The notes below the pieces were generated by a model. That model made no database searches and had not been told where the DNA came from. It was given only the letters and a program-made list of their open reading frames with translations. A stretch of DNA of 64,000 nucleotides from Paraburkholderia rhizosphaerae (GTDB lineage: Bacteria > Pseudomonadota > Gammaproteobacteria > Burkholderiales > Burkholderiaceae): positions 124,001 to 188,000 of the forward strand of contig NZ_SORE01000002.1 in the NCBI RefSeq assembly GCF_004366595.1. Reading direction: 5' to 3'. The translations under genes and the position numbers were made by a program. Positions 17,624 through 26,709 of the stretch are shown one piece after another; the first letter of the stretch is position 1, and every line of letters begins with the position of its first letter.

Positions 17624-18966
17624 GATGGCAGCACCGCATACAGTTCAAGCTTGGGATCCGGAATCGAGGCCGGCAGATAGATCTGGCACGCACGCGCGTC
17701 GATCATTCGACCGAATGCCGGATCCGAAGCATCCAGCGCGAAATACTGGTTCTCGATGCGCAGGGGAATCGCCGCCGGTAACCGTGACACCGGATGCAAC
17801 CTGATGCCGGCGAGAGCTGAATTGACGACCTGCTCGACCTCATCGGGCGCCCCGGTCTTGCACAGCGACGGCAACTGCTCAAGAAGTGCGTGCGCAGGCA
17901 TCGCCGCACGCACGGACAGATAGTAGTCGGCTCCTTCGGTGAGTCGGTCGTCGTTGATGCGGCCAAGCCACATCGAGCCGCGCAGGCGCTCGAGCGCAAT
18001 CGGTACGACCCGCGACGGAATCACGGCATCCAGCAAGGTTCGGATCAGCGATTCGAGTTCCGCGAACACGGGCTCGGGTGCGCGATGGTCATAGGCGGGA
18101 ATCGCCTGCAGCGTTTCAGTGGTCGAGAATGTAAGGAGCGATCCGGCCAGTCGCGCGAGCGCTGCGTACAGCCGCTCGGGGTGCTGGTCCGGTGCCTGGG
18201 CGAGACGCGCCAGTTCGGGCCACGCGCTGTTCACCGTATGCAGCAGCCAGAAAAGCGCGACGTCGGACACCGCGAAATCAGCAATCTGGTCCGAGCGCTC
18301 CTTGCGGCGAACCGCGAGACTCGCGCTCTTGGCGGTCAGAATCTCGGACAGGCGCCGCATGCGCTGTGTGAGGCGCGTGCTTGCCGAGACGAACAGGCAT
18401 GGCGGCACGAACGCATCGTCGGCTTCGAAGCGGCCGTTTTGCGTGCGGACCAGACGGGCGACCGGGCACGTGACGTAGTCGCCCGTCTGCTCAAAATCGA
18501 ACAGCAGCGCGACGATATGTCGTTCGACGCTGATTTCCTCATGACCGTCGCCGATCAGGTCGGCAACCTGGCGGTATTCGCGGGTAACGCGCCGTGGACG
18601 CGCAGGTTTTTCGCCAGGCTCCGCACAGTTGCCGCCCTGTGGGTCGGCCAGCGCCACGCCGGCCAGCACCGTGACCGTACCGGCTTGGGCCGGCACATCG
18701 GCGAGGTTGCGCGCCGCAGGTAGCCAGTCGGCTGTTTCGCTATCGATCAACGTGCCATCGGGCAGGCGCAGGTCCAGCTTCGAGAGTTGCAGTCGATCGA
18801 CGGCGAGCGCCTGCGAGTCAAGCGTAACGTCGATCACGCCCCACGCATCGGGACTCGCGATGCGGGCAATCCTGTCGTTGGCGCACTGCTCCCAAAGCGC
18901 TTGCTGCTGGAAGTGCTGCGGTGTCATGAAAACGCCGCGCGCCCATAGGGGTCTTGTTATCTTCAT
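17620..18966 (-). CDS. tssK: Type VI secretion baseplate subunit TssK
   Basis: A 448-residue baseplate-membrane-complex connector. The family N-terminus MKITRPLWARGVFMTPQHFQ is the reason for choosing the ATG at 18966. A TTG 15 codons upstream overlaps the tssC stop and would add a non-family extension. The body has the shoulder/neck domain (VALLFDFEQTGDYVTCPVAR) and FWLLHTVNSAWPELARL. It is followed by tssL with a 4-base overlap. Confidence 0.93.
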   Translation of the reverse strand: MKITRPLWARGVFMTPQHFQQQALWEQCANDRIARIASPDAWGVIDVTLDSQALAVDRLQLSKLDLRLPDGTLIDSETADWLPAARNLADVPAQAGTVTVLAGVALADPQGGNCAEPGEKPARPRRVTREYRQVADLIGDGHEEISVERHIVALLFDFEQTGDYVTCPVARLVRTQNGRFEADDAFVPPCLFVSASTRLTQRMRRLSEILTAKSASLAVRRKERSDQIADFAVSDVALFWLLHTVNSAWPELARLAQAPDQHPERLYAALARLAGSLLTFSTTETLQAIPAYDHRAPEPVFAELESLIRTLLDAVIPSRVVPIALERLRGSMWLGRINDDRLTEGADYYLSVRAAMPAHALLEQLPSLCKTGAPDEVEQVVNSALAGIRLHPVSRLPAAIPLRIENQYFALDASDPAFGRMIDARACQIYLPASIPDPKLELYAVLPS

Positions 18967-19007
18967 CGTAACGGGAGTTCGGGAACCGGTTAGTTGATTG
19001 GCGTGGA

Positions 19008-20450
19008 TCAACGCTTCGCCTTAGGCATCTGCGAGACGAGCGACAGGCTCACTTCCATGCCCTCGATCTGGAAGTGCGGGACGATGATCAGCCGGATACG
19101 AAAGAAGCCCGGGTTGTCTTCGATGTCCTCTACCACGACCGTGGCTTCGCGCAGCGGATGAGAAGCTTGCAGATCGTCGCCAGGCGTGGTCATGACCGTT
19201 ACGAGCGAGCGGATCCAGCTGTTCAGCTCGAGCTCGAGCAGCCTGCGATCCTTGGTGGTGCCGATGTTCTCGCGCTGGATGAGCTTCAGGTAGTGCGCGA
19301 TGCGCGACAGCAGGAAGACATAGGGCAGGCGTGCATTGATGCGGCTGTTTGCAGCCGTGTCTCTTGCGTTGAAGGCGGGCGGCTTCTGTGTCGAATGCGC
19401 AGAGTAAAAGCATGCGTAATCGTGATTGCTGGTGTACGACAGCGGGATGAGGCCGAGATCCGCGAATTCGAACTCGCGAGTCTCGGGGATTAGCGCGTCG
19501 GTTGCGATCTTGCCGAGGTGCCCGGTGCCCAGGTCGTAGAGCTGCGTGGGCAGATCCTGGATCAGCCCTCCTGCCTGCGGTCCGCGGATTTGCAGACACC
19601 AGCCATTACGCACGAAACTTCTGACAAGGTTCACGGCAAAGGCGAATGCGGCGTTCGTCCACAAAAACGCATCACGCCCGCCGTTGCGGACATCTTCGGT
19701 GTAGTTGAAGTCACCTCGCGGAACTGTATCGAGGTTATATGGCAGACGCGCCAGAAAGCGCGGCAGCGTGAGTCCGACATAGCGCGCGTCCTCGGTTTCG
19801 CGGAATGCCTTCCATTTGACGTAACCGGCGCGCTCGAAGTAACCGGGCAAGTCATGAATGGCCGCCACTTCCTCCATCGATGCCTTGCCGAAGAACGCCG
19901 GCGAGACCGCGCCGATAAACGGCACATGGGCGGCCGCCGACACGTTCGAGAGATTACGTAACAGCGCAATATCCTGAGCGCTATTGTCAAATTCGAAGTT
20001 TCCGATGATCGCGGCAATGGGCTCGCCGCCAGGTGTGTCGTACTCGCCCACATAGGTGTGGATAAAGAGGCCGCTCTGGGTGAGTTCCGGTGAATCGTCG
20101 AAGTCCTGCTGCAACGCCTCCTTCGATACATCGAGAAGCTCGATTCGGACATTGCAGCGGAAGTTGACCCGGTCAACGAGGAACTGCAGACCTCGCCAGC
20201 TGGATTCCAGCGCCTGGAACTCGGGGTGATGAAGGATGGTGTCGAGCCGGCGTCCGAGTAGTTCATCGATTGCGGCCAGGTGTCGATCGATCTGCAGCGG
20301 ATCCATGCGCGCTGGTCGATATGCCGCCGCTTCCTCGGGAGCCGCGGGTATCGCTGTCTGCACGCGTCGCTCCGTGACGTGTTCGAAACTTGATCTCATC
20401 GTTATGGGTTTGATCCGGCGTGGCTGATGATAGGCCGAGATGTTTAGCAT
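19008..20450 (-). CDS. tssC: Type VI secretion contractile sheath large subunit TssC
   Basis: A 480-residue sheath subunit (VipB/IglB family). Signatures are DELLGRRLDTILHHPEFQAL, ESSWRGLQFLVDR, YDTPGGEPIAAIIGNFEFDN, AHVPFIGAVSPAFFG, LPRFLARLPYN and LPYVFLLSRIAHYLKLIQRE. The C-terminal ASHPLREATVVVEDIEDNPG then FFRIRLIIVPHFQIEG is complete. Its partner TssB is normally encoded immediately upstream; here upstream DNA (20451-20645) has no tssB and no remnant I could read. Start choice between 20450 and the internal ATG at 20399 is not settled; neither has a strong ribosome site. Confidence 0.92.
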   Translation of the reverse strand: MLNISAYHQPRRIKPITMRSSFEHVTERRVQTAIPAAPEEAAAYRPARMDPLQIDRHLAAIDELLGRRLDTILHHPEFQALESSWRGLQFLVDRVNFRCNVRIELLDVSKEALQQDFDDSPELTQSGLFIHTYVGEYDTPGGEPIAAIIGNFEFDNSAQDIALLRNLSNVSAAAHVPFIGAVSPAFFGKASMEEVAAIHDLPGYFERAGYVKWKAFRETEDARYVGLTLPRFLARLPYNLDTVPRGDFNYTEDVRNGGRDAFLWTNAAFAFAVNLVRSFVRNGWCLQIRGPQAGGLIQDLPTQLYDLGTGHLGKIATDALIPETREFEFADLGLIPLSYTSNHDYACFYSAHSTQKPPAFNARDTAANSRINARLPYVFLLSRIAHYLKLIQRENIGTTKDRRLLELELNSWIRSLVTVMTTPGDDLQASHPLREATVVVEDIEDNPGFFRIRLIIVPHFQIEGMEVSLSLVSQMPKAKR

Positions 20451-20645
20451 GCCTACTGTCTCAAAAACAGGGTAAGACGTGAACGACTGTCAGGAATGCG
20501 TGAAAAACAACACGCCGGGAACGTGATGGATCACTGATGCTTCACACGTCGTGTCGGGCGGCGTATTGTTCGCCACCGGATGCGAGTCCGCGCTGTGCAT
20601 CACGTCATGATAAGCATTGCTGATCAGGTCAGGAGATGAACAAGA
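20451..20645. promoter_or_regulatory. Divergent intergenic region between tssC and vgrG
   Basis: About 195 bases between the two divergent T6SS transcription units. It must hold the promoters for both. I see no consensus sigma-70 or sigma-54 element strong enough to call. No tssB or hcp remnant is readable in any frame. Confidence 0.4.
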
Positions 20646-22970
20646 ATGGCAAGCCTGTTTGATGAAGCGAAGCAGTTCGTATCCGGCCTGACCGCAATCC
20701 CGGGGCGCCAGGCGTATTTCCTGGATGTGCCGGGTGCGAATAGCGCTGCGGGCCTGTCCGTTGTTTCGTTCGAGGCCGCGGAGAAGATGGGCTCGCCGAG
20801 CGAGGTGCGCGTGGTGCTGACGCATCCGCTGCCGCTTGCGCGTGCCGACTACCTGAACCGCGATGCAGCGCTGACGGTTGTGCCCGCTGACGGCGTGCCG
20901 CGGCGATTCTCGGGGTTCATCGAGCGCTTCTCGACGATCGGCACCAGCCATGACTTCACGAAGTTCGAGATTGTTCTCCGGTCGCATTTCGCGCGGCTCG
21001 AGGCCGTTACCGACACGCGAATCTACCAGCGGCAGAGCACACCGGACATCATCGAAGCGGTACTGCGCAGACACGGGATGATGGACCATCAGTACGCGTT
21101 TCGTCTGCGGCGTGAGTACCCGAACCATCCATTCAGGATGCAGTACCGGGTCAATGACCTGCAGTATGTGCAGATGCTGATGCAGAAGGCGGGCATCTAC
21201 AGCTACATCGTCGAGACCGAATATGGCGACCAGGTGGTGTTCGGCGACGATATCGACCACTATCTGTACGACCCTCCGCTGATCGTGCCGTACCGCGAGG
21301 CGGCGGGACTCGAATCGGCGGGCGCCGAGGCGGTCACGTCGATAAGGACGCACACCGTCACGGTGCCGCAGTCGTTCATGGTGGCCGACTACAACCCTGA
21401 ACAGGCGTGGGAGCGCTTGCGCGACGAGGCCAATGTCGCGCCGCAGGACGCGACCACCTACGGCCAGCCGTATATCTACGGCACGCATCCTGTGGACCAG
21501 GCGGGCGCGCAGTGGGAAGCGCAGCTTCGCCACGAAGCGGCCATCGCGTGGCAGGTGACGTATGAGGGCGACAGCAACGTGCTGGCGTTGCAGTGCGCGC
21601 GCGTGCTGGAGATGGACGTCGCATTACCGGATGCGCCGCGGGGCCAGGTGGTGGTCTCGATTGTGCACAGCGGTTCGCGCGACAAGCCGTATACGAACCG
21701 CTACACCGCGATTCCCGCCCACCGGCGCTTCAGGTTGACGCTGGAGGCGCACACGTGGCCTAAGGTTACCGGAACGCTCAGCGCCAGGGTCACCAGCCCT
21801 GATAAATACAGATATGCGTACCTGAGCGCGGCGGGGTACTACACGGTGCGCTTCGATGCGGACTTCGCGGACTGGCCCAACGGTGGCGAGAGCGTGCCGC
21901 TGCGGCTGGCGAAGCCGTTCGCCGGAAAGCTGCAGACGGGGATGCATTTCCCTGCGCTGGACGGTGACGAGGCGGTGATTACATGCCGTGACGGAGACCC
22001 GGACAAGCCGGAGATCATCGCGTTCCATCACCATAGCCAGGCGCGCGATCTGGTGACGAACGACCGTCGCTGGCTGTCGCGCAACGTGATCCGCACGCAG
22101 AGCAACAACAAGCTGCGCATGGAGGACTGGGCGGGGCAGGAGGGGATCAAGCTCAGTACGGAACACTCGGGCAAGTCGCAACTGAATCTCGGCTATCTGG
22201 TGAACAGCAGGCTGGAACAGCGCGGCGAGGGGTATGAACTGAGGACCTCCGCGTACGGCGTTGAGCGCGCGGGCAAGGGGCTGCACTTCACGGCCTACGA
22301 CCGTCCGGGGGCGAGCGGCAAACAGCTCGACATGCAGGAAACCATCGCACAGCTTGAAAGTGCGTTGGAACTGGCGAAGGCGCTGGCGGAGTCGGCGCGC
22401 AGTGCGAAGGCGGTTCCGGCTGATACCGACGCGCAGCAGCAGGTCAAGGATGACCTTGACGGGCTGAAGAAGCCGGGGCTGCTGATGAGCGCGCCGGCGT
22501 CGGTGGGTGTTGTTGCGGGACATGGTGTGCAGGTCGCGGCAGGGGACAGCATTTCGGCGGTGGCGGGGAAGAACGGCGACTTTAGCGTCATGAAGCGGCT
22601 GACCGTGGCCGCGGGTGAGCTCATTTCGATGTTTGCGCAGAGGCTTGGCGTCAAGGTCATCGCAGCGAAAGGGCCCGTTGAAATCCAGGCGCAGAGTGAT
22701 GTGATGTCGTTGCTGGCTGATCGGGACGTGACGGTGGCGAGCGTGAACGGCACGGCACGCATCAGTGCGATGAAGGAACTCGTGCTGCAGTGCGGTGGCG
22801 CATTCATCCGGCTCAAGGACGGCAATATCACGCTGGGTGGTCCCGGTGATCTGATCCTGAAGGTGATCACGGTCCAGAAGAAGGGGGCTCAGTCGATGAA
22901 TACGAATCCCACGCTACCGCGGGGCGACGGGCCGATGTCCCAGGGCCGGGCGGACAACTTTTCTAACTGA
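20646..22970 (+). CDS. tssI: Type VI secretion spike protein VgrG (TssI)
   Basis: A 774-residue VgrG. The gp27-like part runs from residue 1 to about 380 (IYQRQSTPDIIEAVLRRHGM, MQYRVNDLQYVQMLMQKAGI, VVFGDDIDHYLYDPP). It is followed by the gp5 OB-fold region (RVTSPDKYRYAYLSAAGYYT, GMHFPALDGDEAVITCRDGD) and EDWAGQEGIKLSTEHSGKSQ. The C-terminal DUF2345 extension (residues about 560-740) is a predicted beta-helix needle and often binds or orients a cognate effector. The ATG has AGGAG upstream. The stop codon overlaps the effector start as TGATG, so the effector is co-translated. Confidence 0.94.
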   Translation: MASLFDEAKQFVSGLTAIPGRQAYFLDVPGANSAAGLSVVSFEAAEKMGSPSEVRVVLTHPLPLARADYLNRDAALTVVPADGVPRRFSGFIERFSTIGTSHDFTKFEIVLRSHFARLEAVTDTRIYQRQSTPDIIEAVLRRHGMMDHQYAFRLRREYPNHPFRMQYRVNDLQYVQMLMQKAGIYSYIVETEYGDQVVFGDDIDHYLYDPPLIVPYREAAGLESAGAEAVTSIRTHTVTVPQSFMVADYNPEQAWERLRDEANVAPQDATTYGQPYIYGTHPVDQAGAQWEAQLRHEAAIAWQVTYEGDSNVLALQCARVLEMDVALPDAPRGQVVVSIVHSGSRDKPYTNRYTAIPAHRRFRLTLEAHTWPKVTGTLSARVTSPDKYRYAYLSAAGYYTVRFDADFADWPNGGESVPLRLAKPFAGKLQTGMHFPALDGDEAVITCRDGDPDKPEIIAFHHHSQARDLVTNDRRWLSRNVIRTQSNNKLRMEDWAGQEGIKLSTEHSGKSQLNLGYLVNSRLEQRGEGYELRTSAYGVERAGKGLHFTAYDRPGASGKQLDMQETIAQLESALELAKALAESARSAKAVPADTDAQQQVKDDLDGLKKPGLLMSAPASVGVVAGHGVQVAAGDSISAVAGKNGDFSVMKRLTVAAGELISMFAQRLGVKVIAAKGPVEIQAQSDVMSLLADRDVTVASVNGTARISAMKELVLQCGGAFIRLKDGNITLGGPGDLILKVITVQKKGAQSMNTNPTLPRGDGPMSQGRADNFSN

Positions 22971-25774
22971 TGGCGGCGGACGATTCAATGGTTACACCTC
23001 AAGGTCGATCGCGTCGTCCGGTCGCACCCGCCGCACCGGCAACTCCGCCGCCGCAGTGGCAGCCGCTGAACTGGAGCTTCCCGTTCGCGCCGGCCAGCGG
23101 TAACGCTGCCGATCCGCAAACCTGGCTGGATGCGTTGGCCTGCGCCGACGGCGGGTTCTACCCGCTGGGCGCGAACGGCATGTTTCACGGTGGCATTCAT
23201 TTCGATGCAGCCACGGGCGGCAAGCTCCAGCAGGCCGACGGCGTCAGGGTGATCGCCGACGGCGAGGTCATCGCATACCGTCTCGATTCCACGTATCCCG
23301 AGTTGACCTACCCGACCACACCGCCTCGCTATGCGCTGTACTCGACGGGGTTCGTGCTGGTGCGCCACAGGCTTGTGTTGCCGCCCGCACCCAGGGCTCC
23401 GGGGGCGACGGCAGCCCCTGCTTCCGGTGCGTCGAGCGCGAGTGCCGACGGCACAACCTCGTATCAGCCGCCGGCCGGCGAGGTACTGGAGTTCTACAGC
23501 CTGTACATGCACCAGCTCGACCGGGCAGGTTATCAGGCTGCCGCGCAGGCGAATGACAGGAGCTCCCAGTCTGTCCCGTCGACTGGTTCTTTGCCTTTCT
23601 GGCAAGGAGACAAATACTTCCGCGTAGGCAGCAACGCAAAGGATAGCCAGGCACTGCCGCCCTCGCTCAGGACACCGTTCCGCTTCGACCTGGACGCAGC
23701 AGGTTCGGACGCTTGCACGCCGGCGAACGATCCGCTGCTGGCCGGCGTCGCCTCAGGCCAGGCAGCCGGAAACACGGGTTCGCTCGCCACGCTAACCGAC
23801 GGGACACTACGGTACGCGGCGCCAGCGGCCGGGCTGACTGAGGCGTCGCGCGATGGCGATGCGCCCCAGGTGGGAATCCGTATTCGCGACCGCGCGAACG
23901 GAACGGTCATTGGTCTGTTGCCGCGCGGGGGCGAGCTCAGCGTGGCAGGCAATGCGACCACCGGGTGGGCGCAGATCACCGTTATCAGGAACGGCACACC
24001 GGTCGCCCCCGTTGCGGGCGGCGTGCCGGATCCACGTGCCGCCACCGGTTGGGTGTATCTCGGCGAACTCGATGTGGTCGTTGATCCGGATCCGCTCGAT
24101 ACGGTGGTTGTGCTCGATACACCGTATCCGGTCAGGGCGGGCGATGTGGTGGGTTATCTGGGGGAGTACCAGCGGTATCGCGATTCGAATCCACTGCCGC
24201 CAAAGCCGGGGTATCCGCTGATGCACGTCGAGGTGTTCGCAGGCACAGAACTGGAGGATTTCATCAGCAGGAGCCGGGCGCGTGCGAAAGAACTGGCGCA
24301 AAGCGCGAAGACATTGCTGGTGATCCGGCAGGGGGCGAAGCTCGTGAAGGTCGCTGAACCGGATAGCAACAGCCGGATAGCGGGCCTCACGCTCGCCACA
24401 GCAAAGGACGATCCGGGCAAGGGAAAGTGGGCGAAGGTGCAGCCAACCCGGCTAGCGCCGCAGCCCGCGGCACGAGGGCGATTGCATGGCCGCGGAGATC
24501 ACGGCAGCGCTACCCCGGTCGGTAGTGCGTTATGGGTTGAGCGCAGCGTTGCCGGCAAGGTGGCGCGCGCAATCGAACATACATGGACGGCCTTTCCGCT
24601 CCAGCCTGCCAACGCAGAGGCGCCCGCAGTGGGCTACCAGCAGGTGCTATCACGCGCGCAGCTCGAGGGAATGCCCGATTTCAGCAAGGCAACGGGCGAC
24701 AAGGATGCGGGGGGAGCGCAGTGGTGGTCGATTGCAGCTGGAGACGAGGACGGCAGGACCATCCTGGGCTGGGTGTGCGAGAAGGACCATTCCAATACGC
24801 AGTGGGAAAGCCCGTGGTCGTGGCCGGGCTTTGATACCGTCGATACGACGGCCATTGCGCTGCTGGACCTGTACCGGCGCAATCTGTTTGAAACGAAGCA
24901 GTTGCTGGATGGCGAGGAAGAGGAGTTCAGCACAGTCGCAGCGACGGTAAACGCGGGGCTGCTGGTTGGGAAGCTGGAGAACGCGGCCAGGCGCCAGGGC
25001 GAACGCGAGGGGAACCTGATCCCGGCGGACCTGAAACATGCATTGACGGTGCCGTGGCTGGCCGGCGCACTCTCGCACCTGATTGTTCGCTATCGCAGCG
25101 AATGGGGTGGAGACATGAGCCGCTGGAATCAGCTATCGAAGTTGATGGGCAGCGGAAAACACATATGGCAGACCGAGCTGGAGCGGATCGGAGAACTGCA
25201 GTGGTGGGACGAGGTGAAGGCCCTCAAGGGCTTCCCGGCTGATCCTGCGGTTTGGCATATCCATCCGGTTGGACTGATTGGTAATTTTTTACAGATGCCG
25301 ATACGGACAGAAAACGATTTTACGGAAGAGAATGCACGACGCGCTTTGCGCTACATTTTTGATAAATATGGGCGGAGTATTGCAGAAACGATCGAGCGTA
25401 TGTACCGAACGGAGACGAGCCATTTCCGGTCAATGCAGTATCGAAGATGTGGCACAGGTGGAATGGAGGTTTTTGGCTTGCCGCCATCCTATGGCTGGAG
25501 GCCAGAGTTCTTTACGGAGCCGCCCATTGGAACGTGGAGTGCTTTTGAAGGTGCTGGTTTAAGCGCTGCAGGAGGAAATATCCAGGTCACCAGTCAACCT
25601 AAGACGTTTGTCGTCGTGTCGTCAGTGGAGGTGGGTATGGAATACAAGGCTCTCTATATTATTAATTATGGTGGGAATTATGCTCGCTGGTATTCAACCG
25701 ATTTTAATGCGCAAACGCTTTATAGGAATGAACTGGGGAGAGTCATTCCGAGGATTGTTAATTCCTTTAATTGA
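22970..25774 (+). CDS. Putative T6SS peptidoglycan-hydrolase effector, modular (M23-like N-terminus, lysozyme-like tip)
   Basis: A 934-residue protein co-translated with vgrG. Residues about 60-425 look like an M23 metallopeptidase with insertions: FHGGIHFD (H73, H77, D79), DGVRVIADGEVIAYRL, FYSLYMHQLD (H181) and LMHVEVFAG (H419), all in M23 order. Between the last two lies an SH3-like segment (about 295-370), and two more SH3-like stretches span about 443-630. Residues about 670-765 form a conserved linker (NLIPADLKHALTVPWLAGAL, VWHIHPVGLIGNF). The tip (about 770-934) has IERMYRTETSHF with E806, E809 and E815 as possible catalytic acids, then GTGGMEVFG. The tip DNA is much AT-richer than the rest. 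A dual amidase/lysozyme effector such as Aeromonas TseP is the closest idea I recall. Enzyme activities are inferred. Confidence 0.75.
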   Translation: MAADDSMVTPQGRSRRPVAPAAPATPPPQWQPLNWSFPFAPASGNAADPQTWLDALACADGGFYPLGANGMFHGGIHFDAATGGKLQQADGVRVIADGEVIAYRLDSTYPELTYPTTPPRYALYSTGFVLVRHRLVLPPAPRAPGATAAPASGASSASADGTTSYQPPAGEVLEFYSLYMHQLDRAGYQAAAQANDRSSQSVPSTGSLPFWQGDKYFRVGSNAKDSQALPPSLRTPFRFDLDAAGSDACTPANDPLLAGVASGQAAGNTGSLATLTDGTLRYAAPAAGLTEASRDGDAPQVGIRIRDRANGTVIGLLPRGGELSVAGNATTGWAQITVIRNGTPVAPVAGGVPDPRAATGWVYLGELDVVVDPDPLDTVVVLDTPYPVRAGDVVGYLGEYQRYRDSNPLPPKPGYPLMHVEVFAGTELEDFISRSRARAKELAQSAKTLLVIRQGAKLVKVAEPDSNSRIAGLTLATAKDDPGKGKWAKVQPTRLAPQPAARGRLHGRGDHGSATPVGSALWVERSVAGKVARAIEHTWTAFPLQPANAEAPAVGYQQVLSRAQLEGMPDFSKATGDKDAGGAQWWSIAAGDEDGRTILGWVCEKDHSNTQWESPWSWPGFDTVDTTAIALLDLYRRNLFETKQLLDGEEEEFSTVAATVNAGLLVGKLENAARRQGEREGNLIPADLKHALTVPWLAGALSHLIVRYRSEWGGDMSRWNQLSKLMGSGKHIWQTELERIGELQWWDEVKALKGFPADPAVWHIHPVGLIGNFLQMPIRTENDFTEENARRALRYIFDKYGRSIAETIERMYRTETSHFRSMQYRRCGTGGMEVFGLPPSYGWRPEFFTEPPIGTWSAFEGAGLSAAGGNIQVTSQPKTFVVVSSVEVGMEYKALYIINYGGNYARWYSTDFNAQTLYRNELGRVIPRIVNSFN

Positions 25775-26477
25775 ATTGTATCAGATTAATACAAAAATTG
25801 TGGCTTTCCTAATATTTCTGGTGACGTCCAATGCGGCCCATGCTTTTTCAAATTCTCAAGACTGTAGGGTGGATCTGAAGAATTTGATTGTGCCATCACT
25901 CACACGCGTCGTAATGGACCGGGCGCTCATTCGGGCAGAGATCATAGAAGTAGATGGCAATACATACAGTGCTCGATTGTTTGTGCCAGCGGATAGTCCT
26001 GATAACTTGAATGGGCAGGTTTCAATTGGATGGGTTGACCTGGATATCGAATTGATGAAGGCATATGATGTCACGGATGACTTGAGTAATAAAAAAATAC
26101 TTGATGTTAATATAAATAAGTTCTCGGATTATATCAATAAATGTATTCATGCCGAAGCCGAAAAAAGTAAGGATGCTATCCGTTGTATTGATCTTCGAAA
26201 TAAAGCTATGAAATCTGGTGTTTATATTTATGCTGCTGATTCTAGTCGGGTTGTGTCGGGGGTGGGGCGGTTAAAATTCAATTTTGCGCCTGACAAGGAA
26301 TGTGAAGTGGCTGGTGTGTTTATTATTCCCGGAGAAATAGTAACCGCGAACGTTGAGTATGGTGGCTACACATCGATTAATTACTGGAATGTGAAAAGGG
26401 GTTCCAGTATAAGCGGATGGGTGGATTCGAGTCGCCTCAGGCATTTTGATGCGGGGCATCGTGTCACGGAAAAGTAA
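25728..26477 (+). CDS. Putative periplasmic immunity protein 1
   Basis: An exported protein of up to 249 residues. A hydrophobic stretch (KIVAFLIFLVTSNAAHA) followed by FSNSQDC looks like a signal peptide, as expected for immunity to a cell-wall hydrolase. The frame overlaps the effector 3' end. ATG 25728 is listed, but TTG at 25755 or 25776 would give a more compact signal peptide; no good ribosome site decides it. Residues in the C-terminal 90 (GVYIYAADSSRVVSGVGRLK ... CEVAGVFIIPGE ... EYGGYTSINYWNVKR ... GWVDSSRL) are clearly paralogous to the next gene. The N-terminal part (LTRVVMDRALIRAEIIEVDG) is extra. No enzyme motif is seen. Confidence 0.65.
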   Translation: MNWGESFRGLLIPLIELYQINTKIVAFLIFLVTSNAAHAFSNSQDCRVDLKNLIVPSLTRVVMDRALIRAEIIEVDGNTYSARLFVPADSPDNLNGQVSIGWVDLDIELMKAYDVTDDLSNKKILDVNINKFSDYINKCIHAEAEKSKDAIRCIDLRNKAMKSGVYIYAADSSRVVSGVGRLKFNFAPDKECEVAGVFIIPGEIVTANVEYGGYTSINYWNVKRGSSISGWVDSSRLRHFDAGHRVTEK

Positions 26478-26709
26478 TTTGAAACTCGCAATTCTGATTG
26501 AGGCGCATTGAAAAAGCCGAGTATTTTATTTCTTTATTGCTGCGTTCAATGAATGAATTGGGTGGCGAGAACGGAAGGGCCATCCTTGGTCGGTGCACGA
26601 GAAGGATCTATCGTTGGGGGGGAGAAGGCGCAGCCCGATGCTTTAATTGATTGGTGGATATATAAATCCTGGTAATTTTGCTAAATACGATGATTTTTAG
26701 AGATTTGAT
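26478..26709 (+). pseudogene. Intergenic segment with decayed effector fragment
   Basis: Bases 26564-26613 translate as GENGRAILG, then after one missing base near 26591, VHEKDLS. This matches the neighbouring effector's GDEDGRTILGWVCEKDHS (about residues 594-611) codon by codon, with many identical bases. Stops and shifts prevent any product. Sequence further right (to about 26690) is AT-rich and not clearly alignable. It is best read as the remains of an earlier effector copy. Confidence 0.6.

Noticed and set aside
20490..21533. Minus-strand frame crossing the tssC-vgrG gap, considered as tssB
   Set aside because: Its sequence has none of the TssB/VipA pattern and most of it is antisense to vgrG.
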